DNA of 64,000 bases from NCBI GenBank assembly GCA_034638255.1, contig JAWPGT010000005.1, positions 310,001 through 374,000 on the forward strand. The letters are read 5' to 3'. How positions within the stretch are numbered: the stretch's first letter is position 1; the number at the start of each line of letters is the position of its first letter. Both the position numbers and the translations under genes were made by a program. Shown here one piece after another: positions 33,001-46,334 of this stretch. This DNA comes from Coprinus comatus. Taxonomy: Eukaryota > Basidiomycota > Agaricomycetes > Agaricales > Agaricaceae. The notes under the pieces are model-generated. The model was not told where the DNA came from. It did not search any database and worked only from the letters and a program-made list of their open reading frames with translations.

Positions 33001-36000
33001 GGTGTCTTTTCTGTGTCCTGACAAAGGAAGGTACAAAGATTTTTGACAATCTTGTCGGGTGGCTGTTTGATGTTGTGTTGCGAGCAGAACCCAATAAAAC
33101 AAGCTACTGCTACTGCGGACCTTTCTTGTAGATCGATGTTTTCTTCAGCCTGAATGTGTTGCTATTTAGAATTAATACAAATTAATCAAAGATCCTTCCT
33201 TACCTTTATGCCGTTCATGATCCCTTTTACCACCGGACTTACTTTATCAGGCATATCTTTGAAGGCAACGAACGATGCAGCAAAAGCAGCTGCAACTCGA
33301 GTATCATACTGATTTTTGATATCAAGGTATCGTTCAATACTGGCCAAGACAAGTCCACGTTTCTCTGCAATGACAGCTTGTTCCTTCTTCTTCGTACGAC
33401 CAAGGCTGTCCCGAAGTCGTGTATAATGTGAATTGACTGCCATTTGTGCAGTTTCAACCGTGAAGCAACCAGGGCGGCTGCCTGTTATATCTATGTCATT
33501 TCCTAGTGATGGAATGGAGGACAAGGGAAGTTTGCATTCAGTGTTGAAGAGTTGAAGTAGTGAAGTGCATTCCGCATGTATACGTCCAAGCGTGTATGCC
33601 ATCTCGTGATATGCAGGTGGAGGAGGCCCTTGCAACCAAGCCAGTATTTTTCGACTTAATTCCTTGGCCAGTGATGACATCACAATCAATGGCGATGGCG
33701 GTTTGAATATTGTTTCGTAACCACGAGCCCATTCCTCAGCAATTATCACTCCAAGGAATTTCTGGAGCATACTACTTGAATCGATGTAATGCATGAGGAT
33801 AGGCCGGAAAAAGTCATCAGTTGCCTACAAATACATTTAGTGGGCGTAGAGCAAGGTACAATAGTGCTCACCTCCATTGGCCAATAAATTAGGAGATAGG
33901 CAAGAGCCGTCGCTGAAGCGACTCTCGCCTTTAATATTATCTCCATAGGTACCAAAGACAAGTCTTGTGCGAGCATGTTCTTGTCAACATTATGGCGCTC
34001 AAGCATTCCATCACTATTGGCGGTTGACGTGGGTAAATAGAAACCGGATGTGTCGATGGCGATTCCAATTGGTGTCATTGCCACCGCGTACCAATCCAAT
34101 GCCAATTGTTGTGATATCTGGGAGGGAAGGTAATCTGGATTGAATGAGAGTATGGACAATGCATCTTGCCACGCTATAAGACTTGCATCTCGGATCTCGG
34201 CGCGCTCTTCACAAATGAGATTTTGGTATAACAGACAGAGGAAGGGAACAGAAACCCAATCTTTAGGAAGGTTAGGAATAGCCATGAATGAAGCCAGAGT
34301 CTTCGCCACAGCAAGTCGGACATTGGATATTGTATGACGGAAAAATGGAAAGAGTGTGGGAGCAAGAGTAGACAATGGTAACCTGTCTTTTGGTGAGATG
34401 AATGAATTCTAGAATGGAGGCGAAAACGTACGAAACAGTTTCACTGGCGAGGATGTTGATCACTTTCTCGTAGGCGACGAGCTTACCTGAAGTCGATGTG
34501 AGGCAATGTCTCTTAAAAAGCAATGAAATACACACCAAGGAGATCCATGACTGCGCCGACACTGGAACTCAAGTCGTCCTTCATATCGCTGAGACAATGC
34601 CAAAGAACGACAAGAATGCGCTCAAGGGATTCTGGCAGGTGGTCTACTAGATGTTGTGCAACCGGTAAAAGACATGTAGCTGCGACCGATCGAACATCAT
34701 CATCACGATCCCCGAGCCTTGAATCAAAGTTAGTTGTTTATGAGAATATTAACAATTCCCACTGACCCAAGTATTGCAGCATCAACAACGTCACGTAGCA
34801 CCTTTTGGCCTTCTTCACTGTATTCCATACCTCCTTCCTCTTTTTTCACACTGCCATTATCATCGAAAATGTCACTACGTACGGCAACTTCATACTTGAT
34901 ACCAAGGAGCCCAGCATGTCGAACTTCCCATATATGATTTCTTTCGTTGTCTTTCAAGCTTCTTTTCTTCCCGGTGGATTTCTTGCTCTCAGAGACGTCA
35001 TTATGAGGAACAGTGAAATCTTGTTGTATCATCTGTAGGAGAATTTTATGAACGTGATGGAGAGATCTCTTGGGCATATGAAGAAGGAGGGATGCAAGTG
35101 TTTGTGAAACTGTTTCTCGTACTGGGGCAACCACCTGTGCAAAACAGAGTGATTATGATGAATTCTGAACTTATGATGCGCATGGAACCTACTTGATCTG
35201 AAACGAAGTCCCCGAACCTGTCCAGTACAAATACACACAGAAATTGGGCGGCAAGATCATTGCACCATTTTTCATGTCCAAGTTCGTTTTCGTGATGGGA
35301 GACATCATCTGTCATGTAAAATTGAGTCTACTTTTATGGTTCAGAGTCATTCAAACCCACCTCGAGTTCCACCATACTTTCCTTGTACTTTGAGTAGTTC
35401 TCTTAAGGCCATAGCAGCACCATGGCGGACTTCCCAGGCAGCACTGAAAAGATCAACTTCAAGGACTTTCACAACACCATCCCATATCCAATGGCCCAAT
35501 TCAACTTCTAGTGCCTTGGATTGTTTGGATTCCTTGGGTGATACTGCACCTCCTCCTTTTGTCGGATCTATGATGACTTTTTCTGAATCACCCCCACCGA
35601 GTGGTACTGGACTATTAACACGAGTACTTGAGGCGGTCCTCTCGTCAGATGCAACGAGGCGTGCTCTGTATACGATGAATTTTCATACATTCAGGTAAAC
35701 AAAGGAGAAATCTTACTTATTAGAAGCTACGCCTGGAGCTGCGGTAAACTTGGCGCCAGGCATTTGAGGAGGAGGAGCTGTAACAAAAGCACTGTTGCCT
35801 TGTTTCCGTTTTCGTTTAAGGCGGTTACGTTCCCTTGCAGAGAGTGCACTCAGGTCGATGTCAGGAATAGAAGGTGTGGTTGGGGACGGGACGACTGGAG
35901 TAGAAGAGCGAGTGGGAGGTGAGGGTGCTTTTACAACGATATCAGTGTCCGGAGATAGGTCCATTGGGGAGTTGCCTCGTGTTCCATTTTCTTTTTCTAT

Positions 36001-36711
36001 AGGTTCGGTTGTGTCGACTTCCATGTTGGCAGCTAACTCATTTTCCAAATCTATGTCATCGGCGACATCGTCTAAAAATTCAAGACCAAGGCGGCTCATA
36101 GCTTCTTTGCGTGCCTTTTTTACTTCGGCACTCGTAGATAGAATACCAGCGGGTTTTATAAACTCTTTGCCGGAGGAAGCGAGGAGTAATTTGCCTTGTG
36201 AAATAAGATCCTGTACTGAGAAGGCGGGAAAGTCTGGAATTGGTGAAGTGGGGGTATTCTTGTCTTCATCTATAGGGTCTTCAGCCTCGGATGGAGTCCA
36301 GAGAGGCGCCAGGGAGCATATTTGTGCTATTGCAACCGAAGCTGCTGTGCGTGTATCAAATGATTTGGAGTGAAGGTATGGGAGTATCTGAGGCGTCGTG
36401 CGTCAGCAAACATGCTTCAGAAAAGAGCGAATGACATACTCTAGCTACAACTGACATAAGTTCGTTCCACGCGGAACGGTCTACTCGCGATGCTTGCTGG
36501 CGATTGGATTTGACATCGTCCTCAACGAGAGCAACATCGGCGGTGACGCTTTTTACAGCAAGTTGAGCAAGTTGTTTTGCGGCAGTTGTTCTTACAGATG
36601 TTGAAGAGCCTGTGTCTAATAAGAGCAGAAGTCTATCCAATCTAGAGAAGCCAAGTATCTCAGCGCCCCAATCAGAGAAAAAGTTGTCGTGCAAACACAC
36701 CTTGAACTCAT
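30019..36711 (-). CDS. MOT1: MOT1/BTAF1 Snf2-family ATPase that removes TBP from DNA
   Basis: Nuclear Swi2/Snf2 ATPase that dissociates TATA-binding protein from promoters. The start at 36711 gives MSSRLDRLLLLLDTG after splicing ATGAGTTCAAG to ATTGGATAG, matching the conserved MTSRLDRL start of the family. HEAT repeats fill the N-terminal two thirds (for example SVRTTAAKQLAQLAVKSV and SRLGLEFLDDVADDIDLENE). The ATPase part shows Walker A MGLGKTLQSICILASKH, motif II DEGHVIKNAKTKL, motif III LSGTPIQNNVLELWSLFDFL, and motifs V-VI LLLTTHVGGLGLTLTGADT and QAMDRAHRIGQKK. The C-terminus ends GLDLSSFIGSLGR. It has about twenty short introns. I checked the frame through most joins and found no break. 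It is divergent to the JmjC gene. Confidence 0.95.
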
Positions 36712-36947
36712 ACCGAGCGGGAGTATCGGTCCGGTGCCGATCCGGGAAGATTGATTTGGTCACAGACTCTGGGTGTTTGGGTTTATTTACGGGGGGATCA
36801 ACTTGGCTCTCAGGAGCTTCGCCTTTAAATCTGTCCTGTCGAACGTGTGACTGTATGTCGTGACCGTCACATTGTCCTCCAACTTTAGCATGACTTTGAT
36901 CGACCTTAATAAGACCCTGTTTCTGAACGCATCATCCTTCTACGGCC
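36712..36947. promoter_or_regulatory. Shared promoter MOT1 / JmjC gene
   Basis: 236 bp separate the two divergent start codons. No recognisable motif was seen. Part of it may be the MOT1 5' leader. Confidence 0.55.
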
Positions 36948-38411
36948 ATGCAATCGCTTCAGCAGACATGCAATCTCTTTCTGCTTCTCGTCGATAACCC
37001 TCCAGACGGTAAAATATGAGGACTCTGCATATATTCTACCCAGTAACTCAATAGCCAACTCTGCTTGTAGAATTACTAGTGCTCTCCGAAAACATGTATG
37101 CAAGACTCATTGGTCTTGCAAAAGATAGCTTGTGCGGAAAATCTTATTCACGAACATACATAGAGAAGAATCTGGAAACAGTATTAGATATTGGCCACCA
37201 AAAGATGCGCTCCGCTGCTATGAAAGCGCTCGCCGCTTGGAGGATAGTTTACACAGATGCGTGTATTCTCCGGGTTCTCGTCGTGCTTGACGCTTCTACT
37301 GCCAGTCGTTGTGTAGAACAACTGGACAGGGCGATTATCATTGCGGGAGGCGGTGATACTACTCGACTCGATCTGACTCTGTCACTCATCAAGCAAATTC
37401 AGCAATTTTATCTTCAACCTCTCACCTCTCAAAAAGTTCTCACAAAGTCAAAATCTCAACAATCTATTTCCAAAAGTCTATCGACTTCCCTTCGTGAAGT
37501 TCCGATACTTGATTCGGATCCCTCTTTTGTCTCTTTTCAACAGAACCTATCTTCACACCCATTCGTTATAAGACAGTATGCGAAAGACTGGCCAGCACTC
37601 AACGAACATCCGTGGAACTCTATCGATTATTTGTTGAAAACTTCTGGGCCATCGCGAACGGTTCCGATTGAAATTGGAGGTGACTATCGCAACGAGAGCT
37701 GGAGTCAAACCCTATCAGGATGGGCTCAGTTTCTCGACACAATCTGCGAAGAGTCCCGGCCATTGACAGAAACAAAGGAATTTGATACATTATACTTAGC
37801 ACAGTATGACCTCACCCGTCAATTCCCATCCCTTCGAGACGATATTGTTATTCCAGATTATACCTATTGTTCTCTCAACTCCTGTGACTTTACTGCCTAT
37901 GCTCCTCCAGCTACCCCGGAAGGAATCATTCTAAATTTATGGCTTGGACCTAAAAGTGCGACATCGCCTGCCCATTTTGTAAGCACCCGGTTTTGCTGAA
38001 ATTGTGACATAAACTTACATGCATATAGGATCCATACTATAACATCTATGGTAAACTCGAAGCTTTACCAATAACCCTCATACTAACTCAGTCACAGTGC
38101 AAGTTGCGGGTTATAAAACAGTGTGGCTGGCGCCTCCAAGAATCACTGAGCACATGGAGGCAGTTTCAGTCATGAAGAGATCGAACCCGGGAGAGCAAGT
38201 AGTAGTTGAACCGTCCTATTATTCATCTAATTCATCCAGCATTGATGTGTTCTCTGACCAAAGAGAACAATTTCCATATTTTTTCGAGAAAGCCGTCCCA
38301 GAAGCTATGCATATCACACTGGGACCGGGTGATTTACTCTTTTTTCCGCCTGGGTGGTGGCATGCTATGCGTAGCGAATCGACAAGCTTCTCAATTTCGA
38401 TGTGGTTCTAG
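36948..38411 (+). CDS. JmjC / cupin-8 domain protein (KDM8/JMJD5-like)
   Basis: Predicted Fe(II)- and 2-oxoglutarate-dependent hydroxylase of the small JmjC (cupin_8) group. I chose ATG 36948 because its exon (MQSLQQTCNLFLLLVDNPPD) splices in frame onto ELLVLSENMYARLIGLAKDS; the upstream ATG frame stops. A helical N-terminal domain (SAAMKALAAWRIVYTDACIL, VEQLDRAIIIAGG) precedes the JmjC fold. Fold landmarks are RQYAKDWPALNEHPW, LNLWLGPKSATSPAHF, then DPYYNIY, giving the iron-binding HxD with an intron inside it. The distal His lies in GDLLFFPPGWWHAMRS. The stop is TAG 38409-38411. Arginine hydroxylation or protein hydroxylation is inferred from KDM8 relatives; the target is unknown. Confidence 0.88.
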
Positions 38412-38603
38412 GCGCATATTCAAATACTTGTAATAGGGTTCGGAGTACTAAATTTTATACTTAAATATGTACCGAATGCTGCATGTATTATTGGTTACAC
38501 AGCCACTGGCCCCTCCTTTCCTCACCCAATAATTCTCATAACACATCTTGAGTTATCTGCATAGCAGGCACTCAATCCGAGCTTTAGAGCTAACAGCGCT
38601 CTC

Positions 38604-41600
38604 ATGGAGACAGAGCACCCAAATCTCCGCTCGCCCTACTGGATTCCTTCAATCACTGGCTCAAACTCGTTAAACCATGATCATATTTCTGAAGCGTTGG
38701 CACATTCTCCAGACAACGGTGAAACACTGACGCTTTCAAAGCTTGAACTTACAGACATTAGTATCGAAGCAGCTGAGGAACTTGCTACCAAGGTGGATGC
38801 GAATGAGGAAGGTATTGTCAGGCGGTGAGTTTACATCAACGAAGTCCTCGCTGTATCCACCAAACCAATTTTGAATCGATAGAATAGCTTTGGGACATAA
38901 TCACCTCACCCAGCTCCCGACCGAACTTGCATTGCTAACCCGATTGCGATACCTAACATTAAAGCACAATAGTTTCTCAATATTTCCCCGTGTCGTACGC
39001 TTTTCCCTGTTTATAAGCTCTGAGCAGCAAACTCATGTTGTCAAAGTTGACCTTGCTAGAATCTCTCGACACGTTGGATATAAGCCATAACAAAATCCGA
39101 AGGCTACCAACTGAACCAGGGAAACTTGTAAACCTGCGTGTCCGTGGCATCCTGCTTTCCTATTTATGCTGTTCGTTCATCACACATATCTAGGTTTTTT
39201 GCTTTTCTCGGAACAAGGTTACTAGGTTGCCTACATATCTGTCGCAATTCAAGGAATTAGAAGTCCTTCGCGCGGATCGTAACCCCATAGAATGGCCACC
39301 TAAAACAGTTATGGAGTGCTCAAATCTGAAAGATCCCAAGGGAATGACGGAATGGATTCAAAATGTTCAAAGGTGGATTGACACCGAATCTAGTCGCGTT
39401 CAATCAGACGACTCTGGCTACAAGGAAAGGACACTTTTTGACAGAAGCATGTTAGTTGTCTTGTCATCGATCTATGTAAGGCAAATCTCACATTCCCTCC
39501 TTAGAGATGAAGCGTGGAGATTTCCTCCTCATGAAGGCGATTCTGACCAGGCATCGCGCCACGCACGAACCTATTCAGTAGATTCTAATATGTCTCTATC
39601 CTCAATAACGGAATCGTATCACGAAGAATCACCCGATGACTTGCCCTTGAATCGACCTCCACCCCTACATCTTGGAATTTTGCAATCAGGCAGCCCTGAA
39701 TCCTCACCAACAAATTCTTTCGGGAATGGATTATCTCCTGGGTTTGATTACGGCATCGATATGCCTTCCACATTTGAAGCGATGCAAGACTTTGAATCCT
39801 TACCTCTTCATAATCGAACGGCTTCTTATGCCGAAAGTGTCCGTCACCCAGTAACCTCTGCCATTCTTGGAAAGAAGAGCCTACCAGACCTCCGCAAAGC
39901 TCATTCACCTATATACGACCCTTTGCCAGATTTACCTCCGCAGGCTTCACGCCTCGACAACCCAGCAGAATCCCGATCTCGTCTGACATCTTCAAAGGAA
40001 ATCTTGTCCAATGCGGCGGCGGACGCTGACCTATCTCACCCCGTTACGTTTTCGGCCTCTGCCAGCAATGGAATAAACTCAGTGGCATCAGAGCGTAACT
40101 CTTACTTCCGCCGATTATCTACTCTACCTTTTTCCACTCACTCGCTTCCCCAGTACCTGATAAATCTTGCGGAATCTGCAAGAACTTTTCTTTTCGCTAT
40201 GTGTCAAATATACCAATCCCTGGAACAATACGCAACTTTAACTCTTGACGATCGCTTCTCTGTGGTCCTACGGAAAGTCCTTGACCCAGCCCATTCCGAT
40301 ATGATGGAGCTCATCCATACGCTGGAACACTTTGATTCAAAAAGCAGAACGTCTTTACCGCCTCCTGCTCTATCTCGAGCTTTGATTGAAAAATGTAGGG
40401 ATTGCGCCGCGGCATTTGCCAAAGCGGTGCATGTGTTGGCATTGCGACTGCAGGTAGATTCTGGTGAAGATGCTCGCTTCTCGAGATGGATGCTACTCGA
40501 AATACATGCTGCTACAGTAGAAATAGCATGTGCTTGGAAATCTATGCAGAGACACACCGGGGAGCTCAAGGCATACCTATTGATCAAAGAAGGTATTACA
40601 TTCTCTCATTCGGTCGAGAACCTTCCATCTTCTGAGTTACCTACATTACATACACTGCGTGTGGGTATGTCCAGTCGTATTCGGACAGCCCGTAGACACG
40701 CGGGATCATTTAGCTCAAAGGATGTGGAAATTGGCAAAAAACTACCGTCGTATGAAATTCCACCAGCGTTTGCAGGAGGTGTTATTTCAGGACCTGCACC
40801 ATTTGTTCCCACTCTCCGCACTCCCAAGAGACACATCACACTGCCAATAATTTCTTCCACCCCAAAAAATTCATCACCATTGCCCTTCTGGAATCCGAAC
40901 ACCCTGCCTGATGATCGCTTCAAGTTTCATGCACGTCAAGATTCCTTTAGATCTAATCCAACAGTGTCTCCGTTATCTTCCCCAACCCTTCAAATGAAAA
41001 TCCCAAATGTCGAGTTTCCAGCTAGTTCAAAACGAAAAGTAGAATTTGAAGCTCTAAATGCAATTCAACATGCCGTGGATATTGCTCCCCGTGTTTGGAA
41101 AATGATTGAAGAAACGTTTACACATTCAGATCACAATAATGATATTCATTCCATATTGACCCAGGCACGTTCAGTATCGGGAAAACTGGCCGACATCATT
41201 TATAAAATGCAAAATGGAGATGCAATTATGGAAAGACGTAATTTACAAGAGGAGGCCAAGCTGTTTGTCAAGGTGAGCGACTTGCGTCGGGGTTTAGTTT
41301 TCTACATTTCAACAAAGAACAAACAGATGGTTGTGAAAATCTCAAATCTCGTGAAGGCGTATAGTGTCGATCACTCTGTACCTTCTGCCTTGAGATCCTC
41401 AATCGTTGAGCTTACGAATCTGACGGAAGAGTTCGCAATCCTACTACATGTTTCATCCTTCACCCCCTCCACTCCCCGATCATTTTCACCCATGTTGAAT
41501 TCTACAAATTTAAACCAGGATGGACGGCTTACATCTAGTCTCTCTCGTGCAAAAAGCACACACTCACCAGGTGTCCCTCTCTCATATTTTACTTTTAAGG

Positions 41601-41710
41601 ATGGGCCTCGGAGTGCTTTACCTTCCCAAACAGTTAGAACACCAGACTCGAGTCGTCGTCTTCGCCATGCCCCAGACTCATATAATGATGGCACCACCGA
41701 ATCTGGATGA
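38604..41710 (+). CDS. SOG2: SOG2-type leucine-rich-repeat component of the RAM network
   Basis: Component of the RAM (regulation of Ace2 and morphogenesis) signalling pathway, which controls polarity and cell separation through the NDR kinase Cbk1. ATG 38604 begins METEHPNLRSPYWIPSITGS. A short leucine-rich-repeat domain follows: LGHNHLTQLPTELALLTRLR, YLTLKHNSFSIFP, LDTLDISHNKIRRLPTEPGK, VTRLPTYLSQFKELEVLRAD. A Ser/Pro-rich linker leads into the long SOG2 domain, recognisable by FLFAMCQIYQSLEQYATLTL, AIQHAVDIAPRVWKMIEETF and SDLRRGLVFYISTKNKQMV. Three introns sit in the LRR part and most of the rest is one exon of 2.5 kb. The stop is 41708-41710. The length (about 960 residues) is normal for basidiomycetes. 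Confidence 0.9.
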
Positions 41711-41968
41711 GTTATATACTATATATCCACGTTTTCCCTCTACTGCTTCTTAATGTGTACCGTATTATACTATAGTCGGTAACTTGAATAGGACTTCCTT
41801 TGAAACTTAGCAATCTAGATTCAGTAACAGTTATGTAATCTGGTAGTGGTACATAGGAGTTTTTATTTACTGATTACCGGTTTTCTTCTGCGCCTCTACA
41901 ACTGCTTTCCTTTGGTCGGACCATTTCATACATCTGTTTCAGTTGTCCTTGAATTGGTAACTGGCAGT

Positions 41969-44900
41969 ATGTCGACTTCTTACCGTCCAATCCGTAGGAC
42001 CACGACCGGTCATCCACTGCCATCCCCCGTTACTGCTCTTTCATTTGATCCAGTCTCAGATATTCTATGGGCAGGCTCTAATGCCGGAACCGTAACGGCC
42101 TTGTATACCTCACGCGGATATCGTGGAATATTCTTTCCTGTTGGCGGAAATCTGGCCGTGAGCAAGATTGCGGCTGGCGACAACTATGTACGAGCTCTTG
42201 GTTCAGAAAGTGATGGTTTGGGTTCATGGGCGAAGGGTGGCATGAATAAGTGGTTTCATCGGTGTGTTAGCTTTTTGTACACAAGCGTAATATAACACCT
42301 ATAACTTTGTCAGGTCACCTGTAGCAGTTACAACATTCTCTGATGCAGTCAACTCATCTCATTCTTTGGCGCTTGCCACCACGGGACTAGAGATACTTTT
42401 TCTCAATTCAATGACAGGAAGCGTAGTTCGCAGGGCTCAAACATCATCAGTTATAACCCATCTACAATTTTCAGCCTCTTCGTTGGTGTCTGGATCATCT
42501 GATGGTTATTTACGCCTCCATGATCCACGGACAGGAATGGCACGAACGGGTAGCGGAGAGCATATTGTTAAGGCTCATCAGAGCTCCATCCAGGGCTTAC
42601 AAACAGCAGGCAATTATATCTTTACCATTGGACATGGAGAAAGGCTAGAATATTTTTATATTATTGAGGGTAAAAGCTGACTGGATTACTCCAGGCAGTC
42701 AAGGCCATATCCAGATCCATTGGTCAAAGTATATGATCTTCGGGCATTACGCCCACTTCCACCTATACCATTCCCCGCCAACCCTGCATTCGTTCATGTT
42801 GTCCCCAAACGTTCCTCAAGTATTGTTGTGGTGTCCAATCAAGGTCTCATCAATATAGTAGACGCAACTAACCTTAGTACTCCAAACGAGTTTTATCAGG
42901 TTAGTCTATTCCGCGTCTTATCATTATCCTGATGTTGGACACTCACATTTGGGTCAGTTAAACATTACATCCTATGTAACCTCCATGTCGATATCCCCAA
43001 CGGGGACTTACATGGCATTCGGTGATGCAGACGGTACAATCCATCTCATGTCACAAGCTGAGGAAGATAGCAATGTACCTTTTAATGGATTTGATGGTCA
43101 ACCCATAACATGGGTTGATACTCCTCCTCCGCTTCCAGAAATCGATTGGACAGATTCAACGTAAGTGTTTTCGAACATCTCTATCTTATTATTTATCAGC
43201 GTCGTTATGTATCAGACCCCTGAATGCCATTGGACTGCCCCAATATGACACACCACTATTGTCTGCATGGACTCCTCTGTTGACTTCATCCAATATCAAC
43301 TATCCACCACCTATGAAGATCCCCCCTCAGATTCTGAGCACAATGAAGATGAATGATAATGTCGCTTATGCAGGTTTACCCAAGGAGTTGAGAGGGCGAA
43401 GAAATGTCTCGACTGCCATTGTACGTAAACCCAACGGTCGGTTTCGTAGTGGGCACAACAGACACTCAGAGGTGATGCCCTGGTCTAATCAACACATTCA
43501 TTATGTTCATAGAAACTCCCCAGAGCACAGACTCGACTTTTGACCACGTGGACGAAGTGCCTACCATGTATCGCAAAGTTGAGATCGAATACTCAAAGTT
43601 CGGAGTTGAGGACTTTGATTTTGGGTATGCAAAATAAGCTGAACAATCAATCCCAGCCTATACTTATCAACTCTGCACAGATTCTATAACAAGACATCAT
43701 ATAGCGGCCTTGAAACCCATATTCTAAATTCCTACACTAATCCAATCGTTCAGGTCATGCATTATCTTCATCCAATCCGAAAACTTGCCAAGTCGCATAT
43801 TACTACCAGTTGTCCAAAGGAAAATTGCTTATTATGCGAGTTGGGTTTTGTTGTTCGTATGTTGGAAGATGCACGAGGCATAAATTGTCAAACAAACAAT
43901 TTCTGCAAGGTTGTTGGAGCACTTGCACAAGGTGTGCATGTCTCCCATCGTTTCATTGGTTTTATCATCTCACGATGAAATAGTTGGGAATGCTATTGAG
44001 CTGATTGACTATGGCAGGGAGTCTGTCGATGTTGATTACGCACACAAGATACAGGCATTTAATAGGTTCCTGATTGATCATCTCAGCACGGAAGGTAGTG
44101 CTTTCCCTCATAACCCCAGGATAATCAGACGTGCTGCTCGAAATGGTAATATCCCTTCACCCATCGTCCAGCTTCTAGGGATCGATGGAAAAAATGTAGT
44201 TACTTGCATGAGTTGCAAAACTACGCGAGAAAAAGATAATATGACCTATATTCTTGACCTGATGTACCCTCGCAAGGTGAATTTGGTCACCCTAACATTG
44301 GATACAGCCCTAATTATTTTCAGCAAACAACCAACGAACCACCTCCTTCGACTGACTTTGTTTCAATCCTCCGCAACTCGCTCTTACGCAACATCTCGCA
44401 TAAAGCCACATGTGCAACTTGCAAACATCTCGCCACCTTTACGTCCAAACGATTCATCCCTTCGGGAGACCTTCCTCCTATTCTTGCTGTGAATGCATGC
44501 GTATACAATGAAGATTCATTCAGTTTCTGGCAGGATAATCGAAACCAAACCTTCTTGCAACCCCAAGTCAGCATCCACGGACAACTTGACGATGTTGATG
44601 ATCCTGAGGCAGCTTCTTATCTAATTCGGGTGCGTTAAGACACCTTTTCCACTAACCTTTCTTATAGAGCTCCTTAGGCTATAGTACTGCAGGTCAAGAC
44701 CAAGGATAAACCGTCCCATTTGGTGGCTGTTGTAAAAGGTGCGTATCTAGTTCCAGCCATCCTATACCCATAATTAAGGGAAAACCAGTCCCTGAAGCTG
44801 AAGGAAGAAGCGACCTATTGAGCCCTTGGTTTCTATTTAACGATTTTGTCGTCAACAATATCACCGAAGATGATGCATTAAGCTTCCCTGACCAGTGGAA

Positions 44901-46203
44901 GGTAAATAATCACGGCGGTTATCGAGTGATATATATGTTGATTTTTCTACTAGGTTCCTGCTATTATTTACCTCGAAAGGTCGGACCTGAAGTCCACTCT
45001 AGACTTCAGTCGTCTGCCTGATCACCAGGATGTCTCGATCCTCTTCCGGGATACCTCTATCTCCCTGTTTGTCTTTTACTCTCGCTTCATTTCATTACCT
45101 AATGAGCGCACCTAGAAACCGTGACAAAATCAAGCACGTACCCTTACAACCGAAGGAATTGCCCACGCAAGGCACCCTTGTTTCTATCGATGCTGAATTC
45201 GTGAAAATGCAACAGGTCCGGAACCACATTTTTTCTTTAGTTATAACTATGTATATCTTATTGTTTGATGTAGGAGGAAACGGAATTTAGGTCCGACGGA
45301 ACAAACAAGGTTATACGCCCTGCTCGCCTCAGCTTGGCTCGGGTTTCCGTCTTAAGGGGTAATGGGCCTCAGCAAGGAGTGCCGTTCATTGATGATCATA
45401 TACATACCAGTGAGATAATTGTAGATTATCTCACTGAGTTCTCTGGAATCAAACGTACGTAGCTTTGTCCCTAAGCCTGGCCGGTACTAAACGAGTTGAA
45501 CCACATTCAGCCGGAGACCTGGACCCATTGACTTCACGCATGACTTTGACACCACTGAAAACCGCATATAAGAAACTGCGACTGCTTGTTGACCGTGGAT
45601 GTATTTTTATAGGGCATGGTCTTTCCAAAGATTTCCGCATCATTAGTGAGTACAAATACACATACTGGGTGCTTATCCTTTTTTCTAACTGGCCGAAGAC
45701 ATATTTGTACCTCCAGAACAAGTCATTGACACCGTCGATCTCTATTTTGTTAAGTCTAGACAACGTCGGCTATCACTGCGATTCCTATCATGGTTCGTTC
45801 TAGGAGAACATATTCAACAAGAAACGCATGATTCGATAGAAGATGCGCGCTCAGCCTTGAGGCTCTATCATGCATACCATTCGTTCGAGGAACAAGGAAT
45901 CTTTGATCAAAAACTCGAAGAACTCTATAAAGAAGGTCGTCAATATGTGAGCGCACCAACTTTTGTTCATCAGATCCAGTTTTGAACAATATGTTTCAGA
46001 ATTACAAACCACCTCCACCTCCTGAAGGCACAGTTAGCCCCCCAATACCCGAACAAAGCCCACCACTACCTGCACCTTACGGTTTTATTCAACCAACTAC
46101 CATATTTGACCCACATTTCGCACACCTGTATACAGTTGTTCATCCGATGGCTTCGTACCCCATGCATCGTCACCAAACAAATCGCAATTGGCGTAGTAGA
46201 TAG
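41969..46203 (+). CDS. PAN2: PAN2 catalytic subunit of the PAN2-PAN3 poly(A) nuclease
   Basis: Poly(A)-specific 3'-5' exoribonuclease that starts mRNA deadenylation in the cytoplasm with PAN3. ATG 41969 begins [20 protein letters not shown]. The WD40 propeller includes [40 protein letters not shown] and [20 protein letters not shown]. The PAN3-binding linker includes [20 protein letters not shown]. The inactive ubiquitin-hydrolase-like domain has [20 protein letters not shown]. The DEDD exonuclease shows [28 protein letters not shown] and [17 protein letters not shown] short Pro-rich tail ends at TAG 46201-46203. It has about fifteen introns. Joins near 43,520 (acceptor CCCCAG) and 44,276-44,322 were set by frame. 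It converges on PDCD5 with 131 bp between stops. Confidence 0.95.
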
Positions 46204-46334
46204 TTATGGCCCGCAGTTGCTTATTTATTTTCGTTGTTGCTCTTGGCTATCTGTAGACTAACCTGGTGTATTACTTGTGATCTTACTGCATGTTTTAATA
46301 TTATTATGTATAAATCTCCGCCACGTAGTGGACA

